In this document: piece by piece, positions 50,111 through 62,334 of the stretch | How positions within the stretch are numbered: the stretch's first letter is position 1 | Layout: every line of letters begins with the position of its first letter | Assembly (NCBI GenBank): GCA_905208975.1 | Contig: CAJLRE010000002.1 | Location: forward strand, 16,928-80,927 | Direction of reading: 5' to 3' | DNA from: an uncultured Collinsella sp. | GTDB lineage: Bacteria; Actinomycetota; Coriobacteriia; Coriobacteriales; Coriobacteriaceae | DNA: 64,000 bases | Notes under the pieces: model-generated | Told to the model about the DNA's origin: nothing | Database searches by the model: none | Seen by the model: the letters and a program-made list of their open reading frames with translations, nothing else | Translations under genes and position numbers: made by a program

Positions 50111-51025
50111 ATGGGGGAGAACGTGCTCAAGTTCGGTACCTACGTCCGTGTTGGAAACGCGGCCGAAGCCTATGAGCTCTTACAGAAGAACCGCAACAAC
50201 AAGATTGTGGGCGGCGGCATCTGGATGCGCCTGGGTTCGCGTCGCGTGGCGACGGCGATTGACCTTTCGGCCTGCGGACTCGATCAGATCGAGGAGACCG
50301 AGACCGAGTTTCGCATCGGTGCCATGTGCACCCTGCGCCAGCTCGAGCGTCATGCCGGGCTCAACGCGCTTGTCAACAATGTCTTTGAGTTCGCCGTCCA
50401 CGACATCGTGGGCGTGCAGCTGCGCAATACCGCCACGGTGGGCGGCAGCATCTACGGCCGCTTTGGCTTCTCGGACGTGCTTTCGGCTTTTTTGGCACTC
50501 GATTCATACGTTAAGCTGACAGGTGCCGGCCGCGTGCCGCTCGCCGAGTTTGTGAACATGGGCTACGTGCGCGACGTGATCGAGCATGTTGTGGTCGTTA
50601 AACACGACTACCGCGCAAGCTACGAGGCCGTGCGCAAGGCCGCGACCGACTTCCCCTCGCTGAACGTCACCGCCGCCTGGTGGGACGGCTCCTGGCACGT
50701 CACCGTGGGTGCCCGCCCGCTGCGCGCGACCCTGCTGCGGGGCGAGGCATGCGGCCTGGTGAACGAGCAGCCTTCCGAGGACGAGCTGTGCGCCCTTGCC
50801 GCATCCGTGCGTACCCTGAGCTACGGCACCAACCTGTGGGGCTCGGCCGACTACCGCCGCCGCATCTCGGCCCCGCTGGCGATTCAGGCCGTGCGCCGCG
50901 CCGCCGGCATTGAGCTTTCGGCCGCGCTTGCCCGCGAGCTCGAGGGCGTGCAGATTCCCAAGCACGCCACGGACGAGTATTCCTGCCGCCGCGTGCCCGG
51001 CGTCGATTCTAGCGAGGTGCGCTAA
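50111..51025 (+). CDS. xanthine dehydrogenase-type FAD subunit
   Basis: A 304-residue FAD subunit of the molybdenum hydroxylase family. KIVGGGIWMRLG near residue 31 is the first FAD loop, and VQLRNTATVGGSIYGRFGFSD near 102 the second. The C-terminal ~100 residues match the CO dehydrogenase flavoprotein C-terminal domain. It passes electrons from the molybdenum subunit to an acceptor. Its stop overlaps the start of the next gene (TAATG). Confidence 0.87.
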   Translation: MGENVLKFGTYVRVGNAAEAYELLQKNRNNKIVGGGIWMRLGSRRVATAIDLSACGLDQIEETETEFRIGAMCTLRQLERHAGLNALVNNVFEFAVHDIVGVQLRNTATVGGSIYGRFGFSDVLSAFLALDSYVKLTGAGRVPLAEFVNMGYVRDVIEHVVVVKHDYRASYEAVRKAATDFPSLNVTAAWWDGSWHVTVGARPLRATLLRGEACGLVNEQPSEDELCALAASVRTLSYGTNLWGSADYRRRISAPLAIQAVRRAAGIELSAALARELEGVQIPKHATDEYSCRRVPGVDSSEVR

Positions 51026-53856
51026 TGGCTGCCAAACTCATCGATCTTTCTTTTACGCTCAACGGTCGCAAGGTCAAGGTTCAGATTGCCCCCGACACCA
51101 TGCTCTTTGCGCTGCTGCGCGAGCAGGGTTGCGCGTCGGTGCGCTGCGCCTGCGAAACCACCAACTGCGGTCTGTGCACGGTGTGGCTCGACGGCGACCC
51201 GGTGCTGAGCTGCTCGGTTCCCGCCGCGCGCGTCGAGGGCCGCTCCATCACCACGCTCGAGGGCCTCAAGGCCGAGTCCGAGGCGCTTGCCCGCGCTATG
51301 GCTGCCGAAGGCGCCGAGCAGTGCGGTTTTTGCGCCCCCGGCCTCATAATGAACGTGCTGGCGCTCGCCCGCGCCGCCAAGGAGGACCCGAGCCTCGTCG
51401 CCACGCGCGAGGAGCTCTCGCGCCAGCTGGCCGGCAACCTCTGCCGCTGCAGCGGCTACGAGAGCCAGCTGCGCGCCATTGTCCGCTTTCTCAACGAGTC
51501 CGGCGTGCAGGTGGGCTTTGAGATGCCCGAGCTGCCCGTCAACGACACCAGCTGCGACGGCGTCGCGTACAAGCAGATTACCCACAAGCAGCCCAAGAAG
51601 GACTCGAAGGCGCTGCTCGAGGGCCGTCCGGTCTACACGGGCGATATGGTGCCCGCCGGCGCCCTGATCGTCAAACTCAAGCGCAGCCCCTATGCCCGCG
51701 CCAAGATCCGCTCCATCGATACGTCGCGCGCCCTGAAGGTGCCCGGCGTCGTGGGCGTCTACACCTACGAGGACGTGCCCAAGCGCCGCTTTACTATCGC
51801 CGGTCAGAGCTATCCGCAGCCGAGTCCCTACGACCGCCTGATCCTCGAGAACCTCGTCCGTTACCAAAACGAGGAGGTGGCGATCGTCGCTGCCGAGACC
51901 GAGGAGGCTGCCGACAAGGCACTCAAGCTCATCAAGGTCGACTACGAGGTGCTCGAGCCCCTGCTGGACTTTACCAAGGCACTCGATAACGACATCGTGG
52001 TCCACCCCGAGGGCGACGTGACCTTTATGTTCCCGCAGGGCGGCGATGTCCCGCGCAACCTGGTGTGCAGCGGTGCCAGCGATTTTGGCGACCTGGACGA
52101 GGCCTTCGCCCAGAGCGACATCGTCTTTGAGCGCACCTACACCAGCCAGGCCACGCAGACCGCGCCCATGGAGACCTTCCGCGCCTTCGCGACAACCGAC
52201 GCGTTCGGGCGTATCTCGGTGACCACCTCCACGCAGGTGCCCTTCCATGTGCGCCGCATGGTCGCTCAGTCGCTCGATATTCCGCAGTCGCAGGTGCAGG
52301 TCATTAAGCCGCGCATCGGCGGCGGCTTTGGCTCCAAGCAGACGGGCTGCTGCGAGATCTTCGTGGCATTCGTTACCCAGCAGACCGGCCGTCCGAGCTA
52401 TTGCTGCTACACCCGCGAGGAGACCATCACCGCGGGCAACTCGCGCCACCAGATGCAGATGACCGTTAAGCTGGGCGCCATGAACGACGGCACCATTACG
52501 GCCATCGATCTGCACACGCTGTCCAACGCCGGCGCGTACGGCGAGCACGCTACCACGACGATCGGCCTTTCGGGCCACAAGAGCCTGCCGATTTACAACC
52601 ATGTGAAGGCGAGCCGCTTTAGCTGGGACGCCGTCTACACCAACACCAACCGCGGCGGCGCGTATCGCGGCTACGGTGCCACCCAGGGCCAGTTTGCCGT
52701 GGAGAGCGCCGTCAACGAGCTCGCCGACATGCTGCACATGGACCCCGCCGACCTGCGCCTTAAGAACATCGTGCGCGAGGGCGAGATCATGCCGCAGTAC
52801 TACAACGAGAAGCTCAACGCCTGCGCGCTCGACCGCTGCCTGCTGCGCGCGATGGACATGATCGGTTGGCGCGACAAGCCGCTAGCCGTCGACCTGGGCG
52901 ACCGTGTGCGTGCTCTGGGCTGTGCGCTCACCATGCAGGGCTCGGGCATCTCCAACGTGGATATCGCCGGCATCGACATGCGCTTGGAAGAGGACGGCTT
53001 CATTACCATCGGCACCGGCGCCACCGATAACGGCATGGGCGTCGACACGATCCTGGCGCAGATTGCCGCCGAGGAGCTGGGTGTGGAGAGCTCGCTCATT
53101 GTGGTACGCGGCGTGGACACCGACGTGTCGCCGTTCGACGCCGGCTCGTACGCGAGCTCGGGCACGTACGTGACGGGCCTGGCGGCCAAGAACGCCGCGA
53201 CCGAGCTGCGCGAGAAGATTTGCGCCAAGGCCGCCCAGATGTGGGACGTTGACGCCGCCGACGTGGTCTTCGACGGCCAGTACGTGCGCCTGTCCGACGA
53301 GCGCGCCGCGCGCGAGCAGAACCGCTACCTCACGCTGCGCGACTTTGCCAACCTGTGCGTCAAGAACATCGCGGGCGGCGACGCGCTCACCTCGCATGCC
53401 TCTGCCTGCCTGCCCGTTTCGCCTCCGCCGTTTATGGCCGGCATTGCCGAGGTCGAGGTCGACAAGGCCACCGGCAAGGTGACTGTGGTGGACTACGCGG
53501 CGGCTGTGGACTGCGGCACCGTGATCAACGAGGCACTCGCGCGCGTCCAGGCCGAGGGCGGCATTGCCCAGGGCATCGGCCACGCGCTCTACGAGATCGT
53601 CGAGCACGACGACCGCGGCCGCCTGCGCACCGGCAACTTTATGAGCTACAAGCTGCCCACGCGCCTGGACATCGGCAGTATTCGCGTGGCCTTTGAGCCG
53701 AGCTACGAGCCGACGGGCCCGTTTGGCGCCAAGTCGATCGGCGAGGTCGTCATTAACACGCCGCTCGCCGCCGTGGCCTCGGCCGTGGCACACGCCACCG
53801 GCCACCAGGTGCGCTCGCTGCCGATCACGCCCGAGAAGGCCCTGCTGGGGGAGTAG
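51025..53856 (+). CDS. molybdenum hydroxylase, fused [2Fe-2S] and Mo subunits
   Basis: A 943-residue fusion. Residues 1-155 carry two [2Fe-2S] clusters (C43, C48, C51 and C63; then CGFC and CRCSGY). Residues ~180-943 are the xanthine dehydrogenase/aldehyde oxidase molybdenum subunit, with GGGFGSKQ, RGYGATQGQFA and GPFGAKSIGE near 910; the last contains the likely catalytic glutamate. With the FAD subunit it makes a complete hydroxylase for a purine or other N-heterocycle. Some relatives need labile selenium; the two DUF3343 genes and yedF in the window are consistent with that but do not prove it. A terminator-like hairpin follows. Confidence 0.87.
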   Translation: MAAKLIDLSFTLNGRKVKVQIAPDTMLFALLREQGCASVRCACETTNCGLCTVWLDGDPVLSCSVPAARVEGRSITTLEGLKAESEALARAMAAEGAEQCGFCAPGLIMNVLALARAAKEDPSLVATREELSRQLAGNLCRCSGYESQLRAIVRFLNESGVQVGFEMPELPVNDTSCDGVAYKQITHKQPKKDSKALLEGRPVYTGDMVPAGALIVKLKRSPYARAKIRSIDTSRALKVPGVVGVYTYEDVPKRRFTIAGQSYPQPSPYDRLILENLVRYQNEEVAIVAAETEEAADKALKLIKVDYEVLEPLLDFTKALDNDIVVHPEGDVTFMFPQGGDVPRNLVCSGASDFGDLDEAFAQSDIVFERTYTSQATQTAPMETFRAFATTDAFGRISVTTSTQVPFHVRRMVAQSLDIPQSQVQVIKPRIGGGFGSKQTGCCEIFVAFVTQQTGRPSYCCYTREETITAGNSRHQMQMTVKLGAMNDGTITAIDLHTLSNAGAYGEHATTTIGLSGHKSLPIYNHVKASRFSWDAVYTNTNRGGAYRGYGATQGQFAVESAVNELADMLHMDPADLRLKNIVREGEIMPQYYNEKLNACALDRCLLRAMDMIGWRDKPLAVDLGDRVRALGCALTMQGSGISNVDIAGIDMRLEEDGFITIGTGATDNGMGVDTILAQIAAEELGVESSLIVVRGVDTDVSPFDAGSYASSGTYVTGLAAKNAATELREKICAKAAQMWDVDAADVVFDGQYVRLSDERAAREQNRYLTLRDFANLCVKNIAGGDALTSHASACLPVSPPPFMAGIAEVEVDKATGKVTVVDYAAAVDCGTVINEALARVQAEGGIAQGIGHALYEIVEHDDRGRLRTGNFMSYKLPTRLDIGSIRVAFEPSYEPTGPFGAKSIGEVVINTPLAAVASAVAHATGHQVRSLPITPEKALLGE

Positions 53857-53880
53857 CGGGTCGGCGAACAAGTCGTAATG

Positions 53881-53909
53881 GGCGGGGCGGGGCAACTCGC
53901 CCCGCCTTT
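53881..53909 (+). terminator. terminator-like hairpin after the hydroxylase
   Basis: GGCGGGGCG (53881-53889) pairs with CGCCCCGCC (53898-53906) and is followed by only TTT. Confidence 0.65.
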
Positions 53910-53996
53910 CGCACTCGTGGTGAGGTCGTGAGCCTGTAAAACGTGTGCGTGCGCTTGTCGTTCGTATCTGCTATCATTCCTAGTCTGTGCGCTCAT

Positions 53997-54080
53997 GCGG
54001 GCGTGGCGGAATTGGTAGACGCGCCAGATTTAGGTTCTGGTGGGATTCCCGTGAAGGTTCGAGTCCTTTCGCCCGCACCA
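53997..54080 (+). tRNA. tRNA-Leu (anticodon TAG)
   Basis: An 84-base tRNA with acceptor GCGGGCG/CGCCCGC, anticodon TAG at 54031-54033 and a class II variable arm (TGGGATTCCCGT). The T-loop is TTCGAGT, and CCA is encoded at 54078-54080. Confidence 0.97.
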
Positions 54081-54171
54081 ACGCATCTGCGTCGGCTTCG
54101 GCCGTCGCGACTCTTTGTTGCATAAAGGTACCAGCACCTCAGATAAGCTGGGCAGTATGAGGAGGAACGTG

Positions 54172-55470
54172 TTGAACATCACCGCTTCTGACGTCAAGGA
54201 CGCCAAGCTCACCGCTACGGTCACCATCCCGGCCGCCGACGTCGACGCCGCGATCAAGAAGGCCTACAAGGACACCGCCAAGAAGTACCGCTTCCCGGGC
54301 TTCCGTGCCGGCAAGGCTCCCCGTCCGGTCATCGATTCCGCTCTTGGCGCCGAGGCTACCCTCGCTCAGGCCACCAACGACCTGATCGCCGCCAACGAGC
54401 CCGCCGTCCTCAACGAGCTGGACATCGTCCCCACCAAGAGCGGTGACTACAAGGAGCTCGACCTCGCCAAGGATCACGAGGACTACACCTACACCGTCGA
54501 GTTCTCCCTGCGTCCCGCCGCTGAGCTCTCCTCCTTCGACGCTGTCGAGATCGAGATGCCCCCTGCGGAGGTCACCGAGTCCGAGATCAACAACCAGGTC
54601 GAGATGCTCCTCAACTACCGTGCCACCTTCGAGGATGTCGAGGGCCGCGCTGTCGAGTCCGAGGACTACGTTACCGTCGACCTCAAGGCCGTCGAGAACG
54701 CCGACAACTTTGCCGCCGAGGGCCGTATGCTCATCGCCGGTAGCGACAGCAACCCCGCCGAGTTCAACGAGGCTCTGATCGGCGCCAACGTTGACGACGT
54801 CAAGTCCGTCACCTGGACCGACGAGGCCGAGGAGGGCGAGGAGGCCGAGACCCACACCGTCGAGGTCACCGTCAAGGGCATCAAGGTCCGCAACACCCCC
54901 GAGCTCACCGACGAGCTCGTCAAGTCCGACTTTGGCTTCGACAGCATCGACGCCATGCGCGACGCCATCAAGATTGAGATTGAGCAGGACAAGGCTTCCC
55001 GCCTGCCGGCCGAGAAGGAGAACCGTTGCGTCTCCGCTCTCGCCGAGCGTCTGCAGCTCGACGAGATGGACGCCGACTACGAGCAGTCCGTCTTTGAGGA
55101 GCTTGGCCAGAACTTCCTGTCCAACCTCGCTGCCCGCGGCATGACGCTCGACACCTGGCTGCCCGCTTCCGGTCTGACCATGGAGCAGTTCATCGGCGAC
55201 CTGCATAAGCAGGCCAACGACGTTGCCCGTGAGTCCCTGGCTCTGGACGCCCTCGCGCGTGAGCTCAAGATTGAGGTCACCGAGGACGACATCAACGCCG
55301 AGTTCGAGAAGGCCGGCGTCAAGGACGTCGAGGCTTCCAAGGCCGAGTTCATCGCCGATGGCCGCATGCCTGCCGTCCGCGAGTCCATCCGTCGCTCCAA
55401 GGCCGTCGACCACCTGGTCGAGAACGCCAAGGTGACCGAGGTCGACGAGACCGCCAAGGACGCCGAGTAA
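54172..55470 (+). CDS. tig: trigger factor
   Basis: A 432-residue ribosome-bound folding chaperone with prolyl isomerase activity. The N-terminal domain has FPGFRAGKAPRPVI near residue 38, the ribosome-binding signature. A PPIase domain follows (about 145-235), and then a helical, acidic C-terminal domain. TTG at 54172 was chosen because AGGAGG lies six bases before it and it gives MNITASDVKD, matching other trigger factors. GTG 54169 and ATG 54157 are in frame, but the ATG precedes that ribosome site. It heads tig-clpP-clpX. Confidence 0.94.
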   Translation: MNITASDVKDAKLTATVTIPAADVDAAIKKAYKDTAKKYRFPGFRAGKAPRPVIDSALGAEATLAQATNDLIAANEPAVLNELDIVPTKSGDYKELDLAKDHEDYTYTVEFSLRPAAELSSFDAVEIEMPPAEVTESEINNQVEMLLNYRATFEDVEGRAVESEDYVTVDLKAVENADNFAAEGRMLIAGSDSNPAEFNEALIGANVDDVKSVTWTDEAEEGEEAETHTVEVTVKGIKVRNTPELTDELVKSDFGFDSIDAMRDAIKIEIEQDKASRLPAEKENRCVSALAERLQLDEMDADYEQSVFEELGQNFLSNLAARGMTLDTWLPASGLTMEQFIGDLHKQANDVARESLALDALARELKIEVTEDDINAEFEKAGVKDVEASKAEFIADGRMPAVRESIRRSKAVDHLVENAKVTEVDETAKDAE

Positions 55471-55546
55471 TTCTCGCCACCTTGCCCGCGAGCGCATGTA
55501 TGTGCCCGTGATGGGGTAAAGTTAATAGCCGGTTATCCGGTTGCTT

Positions 55547-55590
55547 CGTACGGTGCCAGCCAATGCATAGCATGCGGGCACCGTACGTTT
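55547..55590 (+). terminator. hairpin between tig and clpP
   Basis: CGTACGGTGCC (55547-55557) pairs perfectly with GGCACCGTACG (55577-55587), then TTT. The 19-base loop contains GCATAGCATGC. It is either a terminator of tig or a leader structure of clpP. Confidence 0.6.
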
Positions 55591-55621
55591 ATCTAGAACC
55601 AATTTGGTCCGCAAGAGAGAA

Positions 55622-56254
55622 ATGGAGATGCGTATGATCGCTAAGTTCGATTCCGCCCTCGTGCCATACGTTATCGAGCAGACGCCGCGCGGCGAGCGCA
55701 GCTACGATATCTATTCGCGCCTGCTCAACGACCGCATCATCTTCTTGGGCGAGGAGATCAACTCCGTCAGCGCCAACCTGGTCGTTGCCCAGCTGCTGCA
55801 TCTTGAGAGCCAGGATGCCGAGAAGGATATCTCGCTCTACATCAATTCGCCCGGTGGCGAGGTTTACTCCGGCCTGGCGATTCTTGACACCATGAACTTC
55901 ATCAAGCCGCAGGTCTCCACCATCTGCGTCGGTATGGCCGCGTCCATGGCCGCCGTGCTGCTTTCGGCCGGCGCTAAGGGCAAGCGCTTCTGCCTGCCGC
56001 ACTCCAAAGTCATGATTCACCAGCCCAGCGGCGGTGCCCAGGGTCAGCAGACCGAGATTGAGATTGTGGCCGAGGAGATCAAGAAGACCCGCCGCGAGCT
56101 CAACCAGATCTTGTCCGATGCCTCGGGCCAGCCCATCGAGAAGGTCCAGGCCGATACCGAGCGCGACAACTACCTGACCGCCGCCGAGGCCCTCGACTAC
56201 GGCCTGATTGACCGTATCGTCACCTCGCGAGATCTCGCCGCGAAGGATGCCTAG
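55622..56254 (+). CDS. clpP: ATP-dependent Clp protease, proteolytic subunit
   Basis: A 210-residue serine protease that forms the Clp barrel. The catalytic triad is S108 in [12 protein letters not shown]133 in SKVMIHQP and D182 in [22 protein letters not shown] is the conserved handle region. Three in-frame ATGs (55622, 55628, 55634) lie within 12 bases; AAGAGAG and GGAG give plausible ribosome sites for the last two, so the exact start is uncertain by two to four residues. It lies one base before clpX. Confidence 0.95.
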   Translation: MEMRMIAKFDSALVPYVIEQTPRGERSYDIYSRLLNDRIIFLGEEINSVSANLVVAQLLHLESQDAEKDISLYINSPGGEVYSGLAILDTMNFIKPQVSTICVGMAASMAAVLLSAGAKGKRFCLPHSKVMIHQPSGGAQGQQTEIEIVAEEIKKTRRELNQILSDASGQPIEKVQADTERDNYLTAAEALDYGLIDRIVTSRDLAAKDA

Positions 56255-56255
56255 G

Positions 56256-57662
56256 ATGGCAGGTAACATGCAGGACAACTTTGACGAGAACGGCAACCCC
56301 ATCCGCTGCTCCTTTTGCGGAAAAGAGCAGGGCCAGGTCCGTCGCCTCGTAAAGGGCCCGACCAACATCTTTATCTGTGACGAGTGCGTCGCCGCCTGTT
56401 CCGAGATCCTTGAGGAGTCGCTGGCTTCGGACTTTATGGACGCTGCCCGCAACGGCAAGCTGCCGGGCTTCCTCAACGACCACGGCCAGGCTGCATCCCA
56501 GCCCGCCGTGGACCCCGAGGCCGAGGGCTTTGAGCTCGAGGACGACCGCCAGGTCATCACGCACGTGCCGACGCCGCACGAGATCTATGACGAGCTTTCG
56601 GCCTATGTCATGGGGCAGGAGGACGCCAAGCGCGCCATGTCGGTGGCCGTGTACAACCACTATCGCCGCGTGATCGAGGGCGGCGCCGCGGTGTCCGCTT
56701 TTGACGACAGCATGGGCTCGCAGTTCGACACCGATATGGACGAGGTGGAGCTCGCCAAGTCCAATATTTTGCTGCTCGGTCCCACCGGTACCGGTAAGAC
56801 CCTGCTCGCCCAGACGCTCGCCCGCATTCTCGAGGTGCCGTTTGCCATCGCCGACGCCACCGCGCTTACCGAGGCCGGTTACGTGGGCGAGGATGTGGAG
56901 AACATCCTGCTCAAGCTCATCAACGCCGCTGATGGCGACATTGAGCGCGCTCAGGTGGGCATTATCTACGTGGACGAGATTGACAAGATTGCCCGCAAGG
57001 CCGAGAACCTCTCCATTACCCGCGATGTCTCGGGCGAGGGTGTGCAGCAGGCGCTGCTTAAGATTCTTGAGGGCACGGTGGCCAGCGTTCCGCCTACCGG
57101 TGGCCGCAAGCATCCCCAGCAGGAGCTGCTGCAGATCGACACGACTAACATCCTGTTTATCTGCGGCGGTGCCTTTGTGGGTCTGGACAAGATCATCGCC
57201 GACCGCGTGGGCAACAAGGGCGTGGGCTTTAACTCCGAGATCGCCGGCCCCACCTCGGTCGACGAGAACGACCTGCTGCGTCAGGTGCTCCCGCAGGACC
57301 TCAACGCCTTTGGCATGATCCCCGAGTTCGTGGGCCGTACGCCCGTTGTCACCCAGACGCAGGCGCTCGACGAGGACGACCTGGTGTCGATTCTGACCGA
57401 GCCCAAGAACGCCGTGGTGCGTCAGTACCGCAAGATGTTCCAGCTCGAGGACGTTGAGCTTGAGTTTGAGGACGCGGCGCTGCACGAGATCGCCCGCATG
57501 GCACTCGCCCGCAAGACCGGCGCCCGCGGCCTGCGCTCCATCTGCGAGGACGTGCTGCAGCAGACGATGTTCGACCTCCCCAGCGAGGAAGGCGTCGCCA
57601 AGGTCATCGTGACCGAAGCCTCCGTAAAGGGCGAAGAACAGCCCCAGCGCATCTATGGGTAA
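56256..57662 (+). CDS. clpX: Clp protease ATP-binding subunit ClpX
   Basis: A 468-residue AAA+ unfoldase. The N-terminal zinc site has CSFCGKE (C18, C21) and CDEC (C41, C44). Walker A is [12 protein letters not shown], Walker [12 protein letters not shown], and [13 protein letters not shown] is the sensor-2 region. A loop of about 20 residues after [12 protein letters not shown] extends the usual N-linker. AAGGA lies eight bases before the ATG. It feeds substrates into ClpP. Confidence 0.95.
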   Translation: MAGNMQDNFDENGNPIRCSFCGKEQGQVRRLVKGPTNIFICDECVAACSEILEESLASDFMDAARNGKLPGFLNDHGQAASQPAVDPEAEGFELEDDRQVITHVPTPHEIYDELSAYVMGQEDAKRAMSVAVYNHYRRVIEGGAAVSAFDDSMGSQFDTDMDEVELAKSNILLLGPTGTGKTLLAQTLARILEVPFAIADATALTEAGYVGEDVENILLKLINAADGDIERAQVGIIYVDEIDKIARKAENLSITRDVSGEGVQQALLKILEGTVASVPPTGGRKHPQQELLQIDTTNILFICGGAFVGLDKIIADRVGNKGVGFNSEIAGPTSVDENDLLRQVLPQDLNAFGMIPEFVGRTPVVTQTQALDEDDLVSILTEPKNAVVRQYRKMFQLEDVELEFEDAALHEIARMALARKTGARGLRSICEDVLQQTMFDLPSEEGVAKVIVTEASVKGEEQPQRIYG

Positions 57663-57676
57663 ATAGCGCCCGTTTA

Positions 57677-57709
57677 GGTCCCGCGGCAACCACTGCGGGA
57701 CCTGCCTTT
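57677..57709 (+). terminator. terminator after clpX
   Basis: AGGTCCCGC (57677-57685) pairs perfectly with GCGGGACCT (57696-57704), and GCCTTTT follows. Confidence 0.75.
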
Positions 57710-57711
57710 TA

Positions 57712-57796
57712 GGGACAGGTTTATTTTGGTCGGTTTTATATGGGCAAACGTCATTCTGCCTGATAAAACCTGCCAAAATAAACCTGTCCCTTTTTG
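57712..57796. repeat. long AT-rich nested hairpin
   Basis: Perfect 19-base arms (57712-57730 and 57774-57792) enclose a second pair, GGTTTTAT and ATAAAACC, and a GGGCA/TGCC-like tip. TTTT follows on the + strand and a T-rich arm on both, so it may terminate in either direction. It contrasts with its GC-rich surroundings. A shorter relative is at 3151-3181. Confidence 0.7.
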
Positions 57797-57866
57797 GTAG
57801 GTATGCCTGTGCTATTCTGTGAGATTGTTTAGCTAGTATCTTCAGACTGAAGTAATCGATACCTAA

Positions 57867-57979
57867 GGCGTGTCCGCCTGCTTGGTTTTCGTCGATCCCG
57901 CACGAGCCGAAGGCCACTTAATGTGGCCTTCGTGCGAGCCAGGACTTGACCGAGCGAAAACCAAGCAGGCGGACACGCC
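57867..57979 (+). repeat. nested palindrome in the valS leader
   Basis: The outer arms are 25 bases each and perfectly complementary (57867-57891, 57955-57979). Inside, GAAGGCCAC-ttaat-GTGGCCTTC (57909-57931) is a perfect 9-bp hairpin, flanked by GCAC/GTGC. The structure ends 21 bases before the valS start. No T-box consensus was found. Apart from this, the hairpin at 57712 and the clpX terminator, 57663-57999 holds nothing recognised. Confidence 0.7.
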
Positions 57980-57999
57980 GGCGGGACAGGGAGAGATAT

Positions 58000-60696
<2,697 letters not shown>

Positions 60697-60715
60697 GCGT
60701 TACTGGGGGACGCGT

Positions 60716-60816
60716 CCCGACGCTTTGCTCTCCGCTGCGGACAGTCCTGCGCAAGACGGACAGCACATTAAGTGCTGTCCTTTGCGTGCGGAACTTGCGG
60801 CGAGCAAAGCGTCGGG
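60716..60816. repeat. nested palindrome after valS
   Basis: The outer arms are CCCGACGCTTTGCTC (60716-60730) and its exact complement (60802-60816). The inner hairpin GGACAGCAC-attaa-GTGCTGTCC (60758-60780) is a perfect 9-bp stem with a 5-base loop. The layout matches the palindrome at 57867-57979 though the bases differ. A further hairpin GGGGCCAC-ttggtt-GTGGCC lies near 60860. No gene is seen in 60697-60976. Confidence 0.65.
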
Positions 60817-60976
60817 CCGCTCCTAGTTCGCTTACGTGGTTGTTTGCAACTGGTAGGTTGGGGCCACTTGGTTGTGGCCTTGATATTGCTGCAAGCGGAT
60901 AGAGGCTGATATTATCAACGCAAGGGGCTCATTCTTTTTGGTGGGCCTCTTTTTCTGTTATGGGGGACTTTGGGTT

Positions 60977-62320
60977 ATGGCTAAGCGTTCTGGGTCGTAT
61001 GTCGTTCCTTTCTCGTTTGAGTTGCTTTCGTTTGATGAGGCTGTTGGGCTGGCTGCCGATGCGGGGCGGATTTCTGGGGATGCTGGTCCTCTGCTTGAGA
61101 CAGTTGTCGATATGCTTGATGAGCTGGGACGTCCGGACGAGTATTTCGATTGCATTCAGGTCGCCGGTACCAATGGCAAGACTTCGACTACGCGTTTTTC
61201 GGCTGCCATTCTTCATGGTGAGGGGCTCAAGACCGCGCTGTATACGTCGCCACAGCTGGTACGCTATCCCGAGCGCATGGAAGTCGATGGATGCGTCGTG
61301 AGCGATGAGGCATTCGCCCGTGGCGTTTCGGCCGCTGTTGAGGCGGGGCATCGAGTGAATGCCCGTCGTGTGGCGGCGGGGGAGCGCGCCTATACCATCA
61401 CGCCGTTTGACCTTTTGACGGCTGCTGCACTTGTGGTGTTTGCCGAGGCCGCGGTGGATGTTGCCGTGCTCGAGGTTGGCATGGGCGGGCGTTGGGACGC
61501 CACGAGCGCGACCGATCCCGTTGCCGTTGCCATTACGGGCATTGGGCTCGATCACACACGTATTTTGGGCGATACGCTCGAGGCCATTGCGGGGGAGAAG
61601 GCTGCGGTCATTAAGCCCGGACGCCTGGTTGTACTGGGCGAGGGCACGCATGAGGCGAGCGTTCAGCGCGTGATGGATGCCCGTTGTCGCGAGTGCGGCG
61701 TCGTGCCGCTGGTGGTGAACCATGCCACGACCAAGGTGCCGGCGCATGTGGGCGATACGGTTGAGTTTAGCTGCACTACGCCGCGTGCGATTTATACGTC
61801 GAGCATGGTCAAGCCGGCGTATCAGCCGCAGAATGCTGCGTGCGCGATTATGCTTTGCGAGGGGTATCTGGCTCGCGAGCTCGATCATGACAAGCTCGAT
61901 GTGTCGCTTGTGGGCTGCCCCACGCCGGGCCGATTTGATGTGCTGGGAACTGATCCGCTCAAGCTGATCGACGCCTGCCATAACCCTCAGAGCTGCGAGA
62001 ACTTTGTGAGCGCGCTGGACGAGATCGATCCGTGCGTAGAGAATCGCCCCACGCTGCTGTGCGCTGCGCTGGCCGACAAGGACGTGGCGGGTATCGTTGA
62101 CCTTTTGGTTCCGGCGTTCCCCCGTGTGGTCGTGACACAGACCGATTCCGATCGCGCCCTGCCGGCGGAGGAGCTCGCCGGCCTCGTTGATGCCGATAAG
62201 CTCGCGGGCGTATACCCGAGCGTGCCCGAGGCCCTCGCTGCCTTCGATGCCGCGGGCGAGTCCTTCGTTGCCGCCGGTACCATCACCCTAGCCGGCGAAG
62301 TAGCAGGCCTGTTGCGCTAA
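60977..62320 (+). CDS. folC: folylpolyglutamate/dihydrofolate synthase
   Basis: A 447-residue Mur-ligase-fold enzyme that adds glutamate to folates and may also make dihydrofolate. The P-loop GTNGKTST lies near residue 72, EVGMGGRWDATSA near 170, and GLDHTRILGDTLEAIAGEKAAV near 192 holds the conserved histidine and lysine. The C-terminal domain has DACHNPQS. The ATG at 60977 was chosen, with GGGGGA about ten bases upstream. It is monocistronic. Confidence 0.93.
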   Translation: MAKRSGSYVVPFSFELLSFDEAVGLAADAGRISGDAGPLLETVVDMLDELGRPDEYFDCIQVAGTNGKTSTTRFSAAILHGEGLKTALYTSPQLVRYPERMEVDGCVVSDEAFARGVSAAVEAGHRVNARRVAAGERAYTITPFDLLTAAALVVFAEAAVDVAVLEVGMGGRWDATSATDPVAVAITGIGLDHTRILGDTLEAIAGEKAAVIKPGRLVVLGEGTHEASVQRVMDARCRECGVVPLVVNHATTKVPAHVGDTVEFSCTTPRAIYTSSMVKPAYQPQNAACAIMLCEGYLARELDHDKLDVSLVGCPTPGRFDVLGTDPLKLIDACHNPQSCENFVSALDEIDPCVENRPTLLCAALADKDVAGIVDLLVPAFPRVVVTQTDSDRALPAEELAGLVDADKLAGVYPSVPEALAAFDAAGESFVAAGTITLAGEVAGLLR

Positions 62321-62334
62321 CCCATCCCCTCATC

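Noticed and set aside
57800..57999. T-box riboswitch before valS
   Set aside because: A stem-rich leader before a synthetase suggested it, but the conserved T-box sequence and antiterminator were not found; the leader is dominated by a palindrome.
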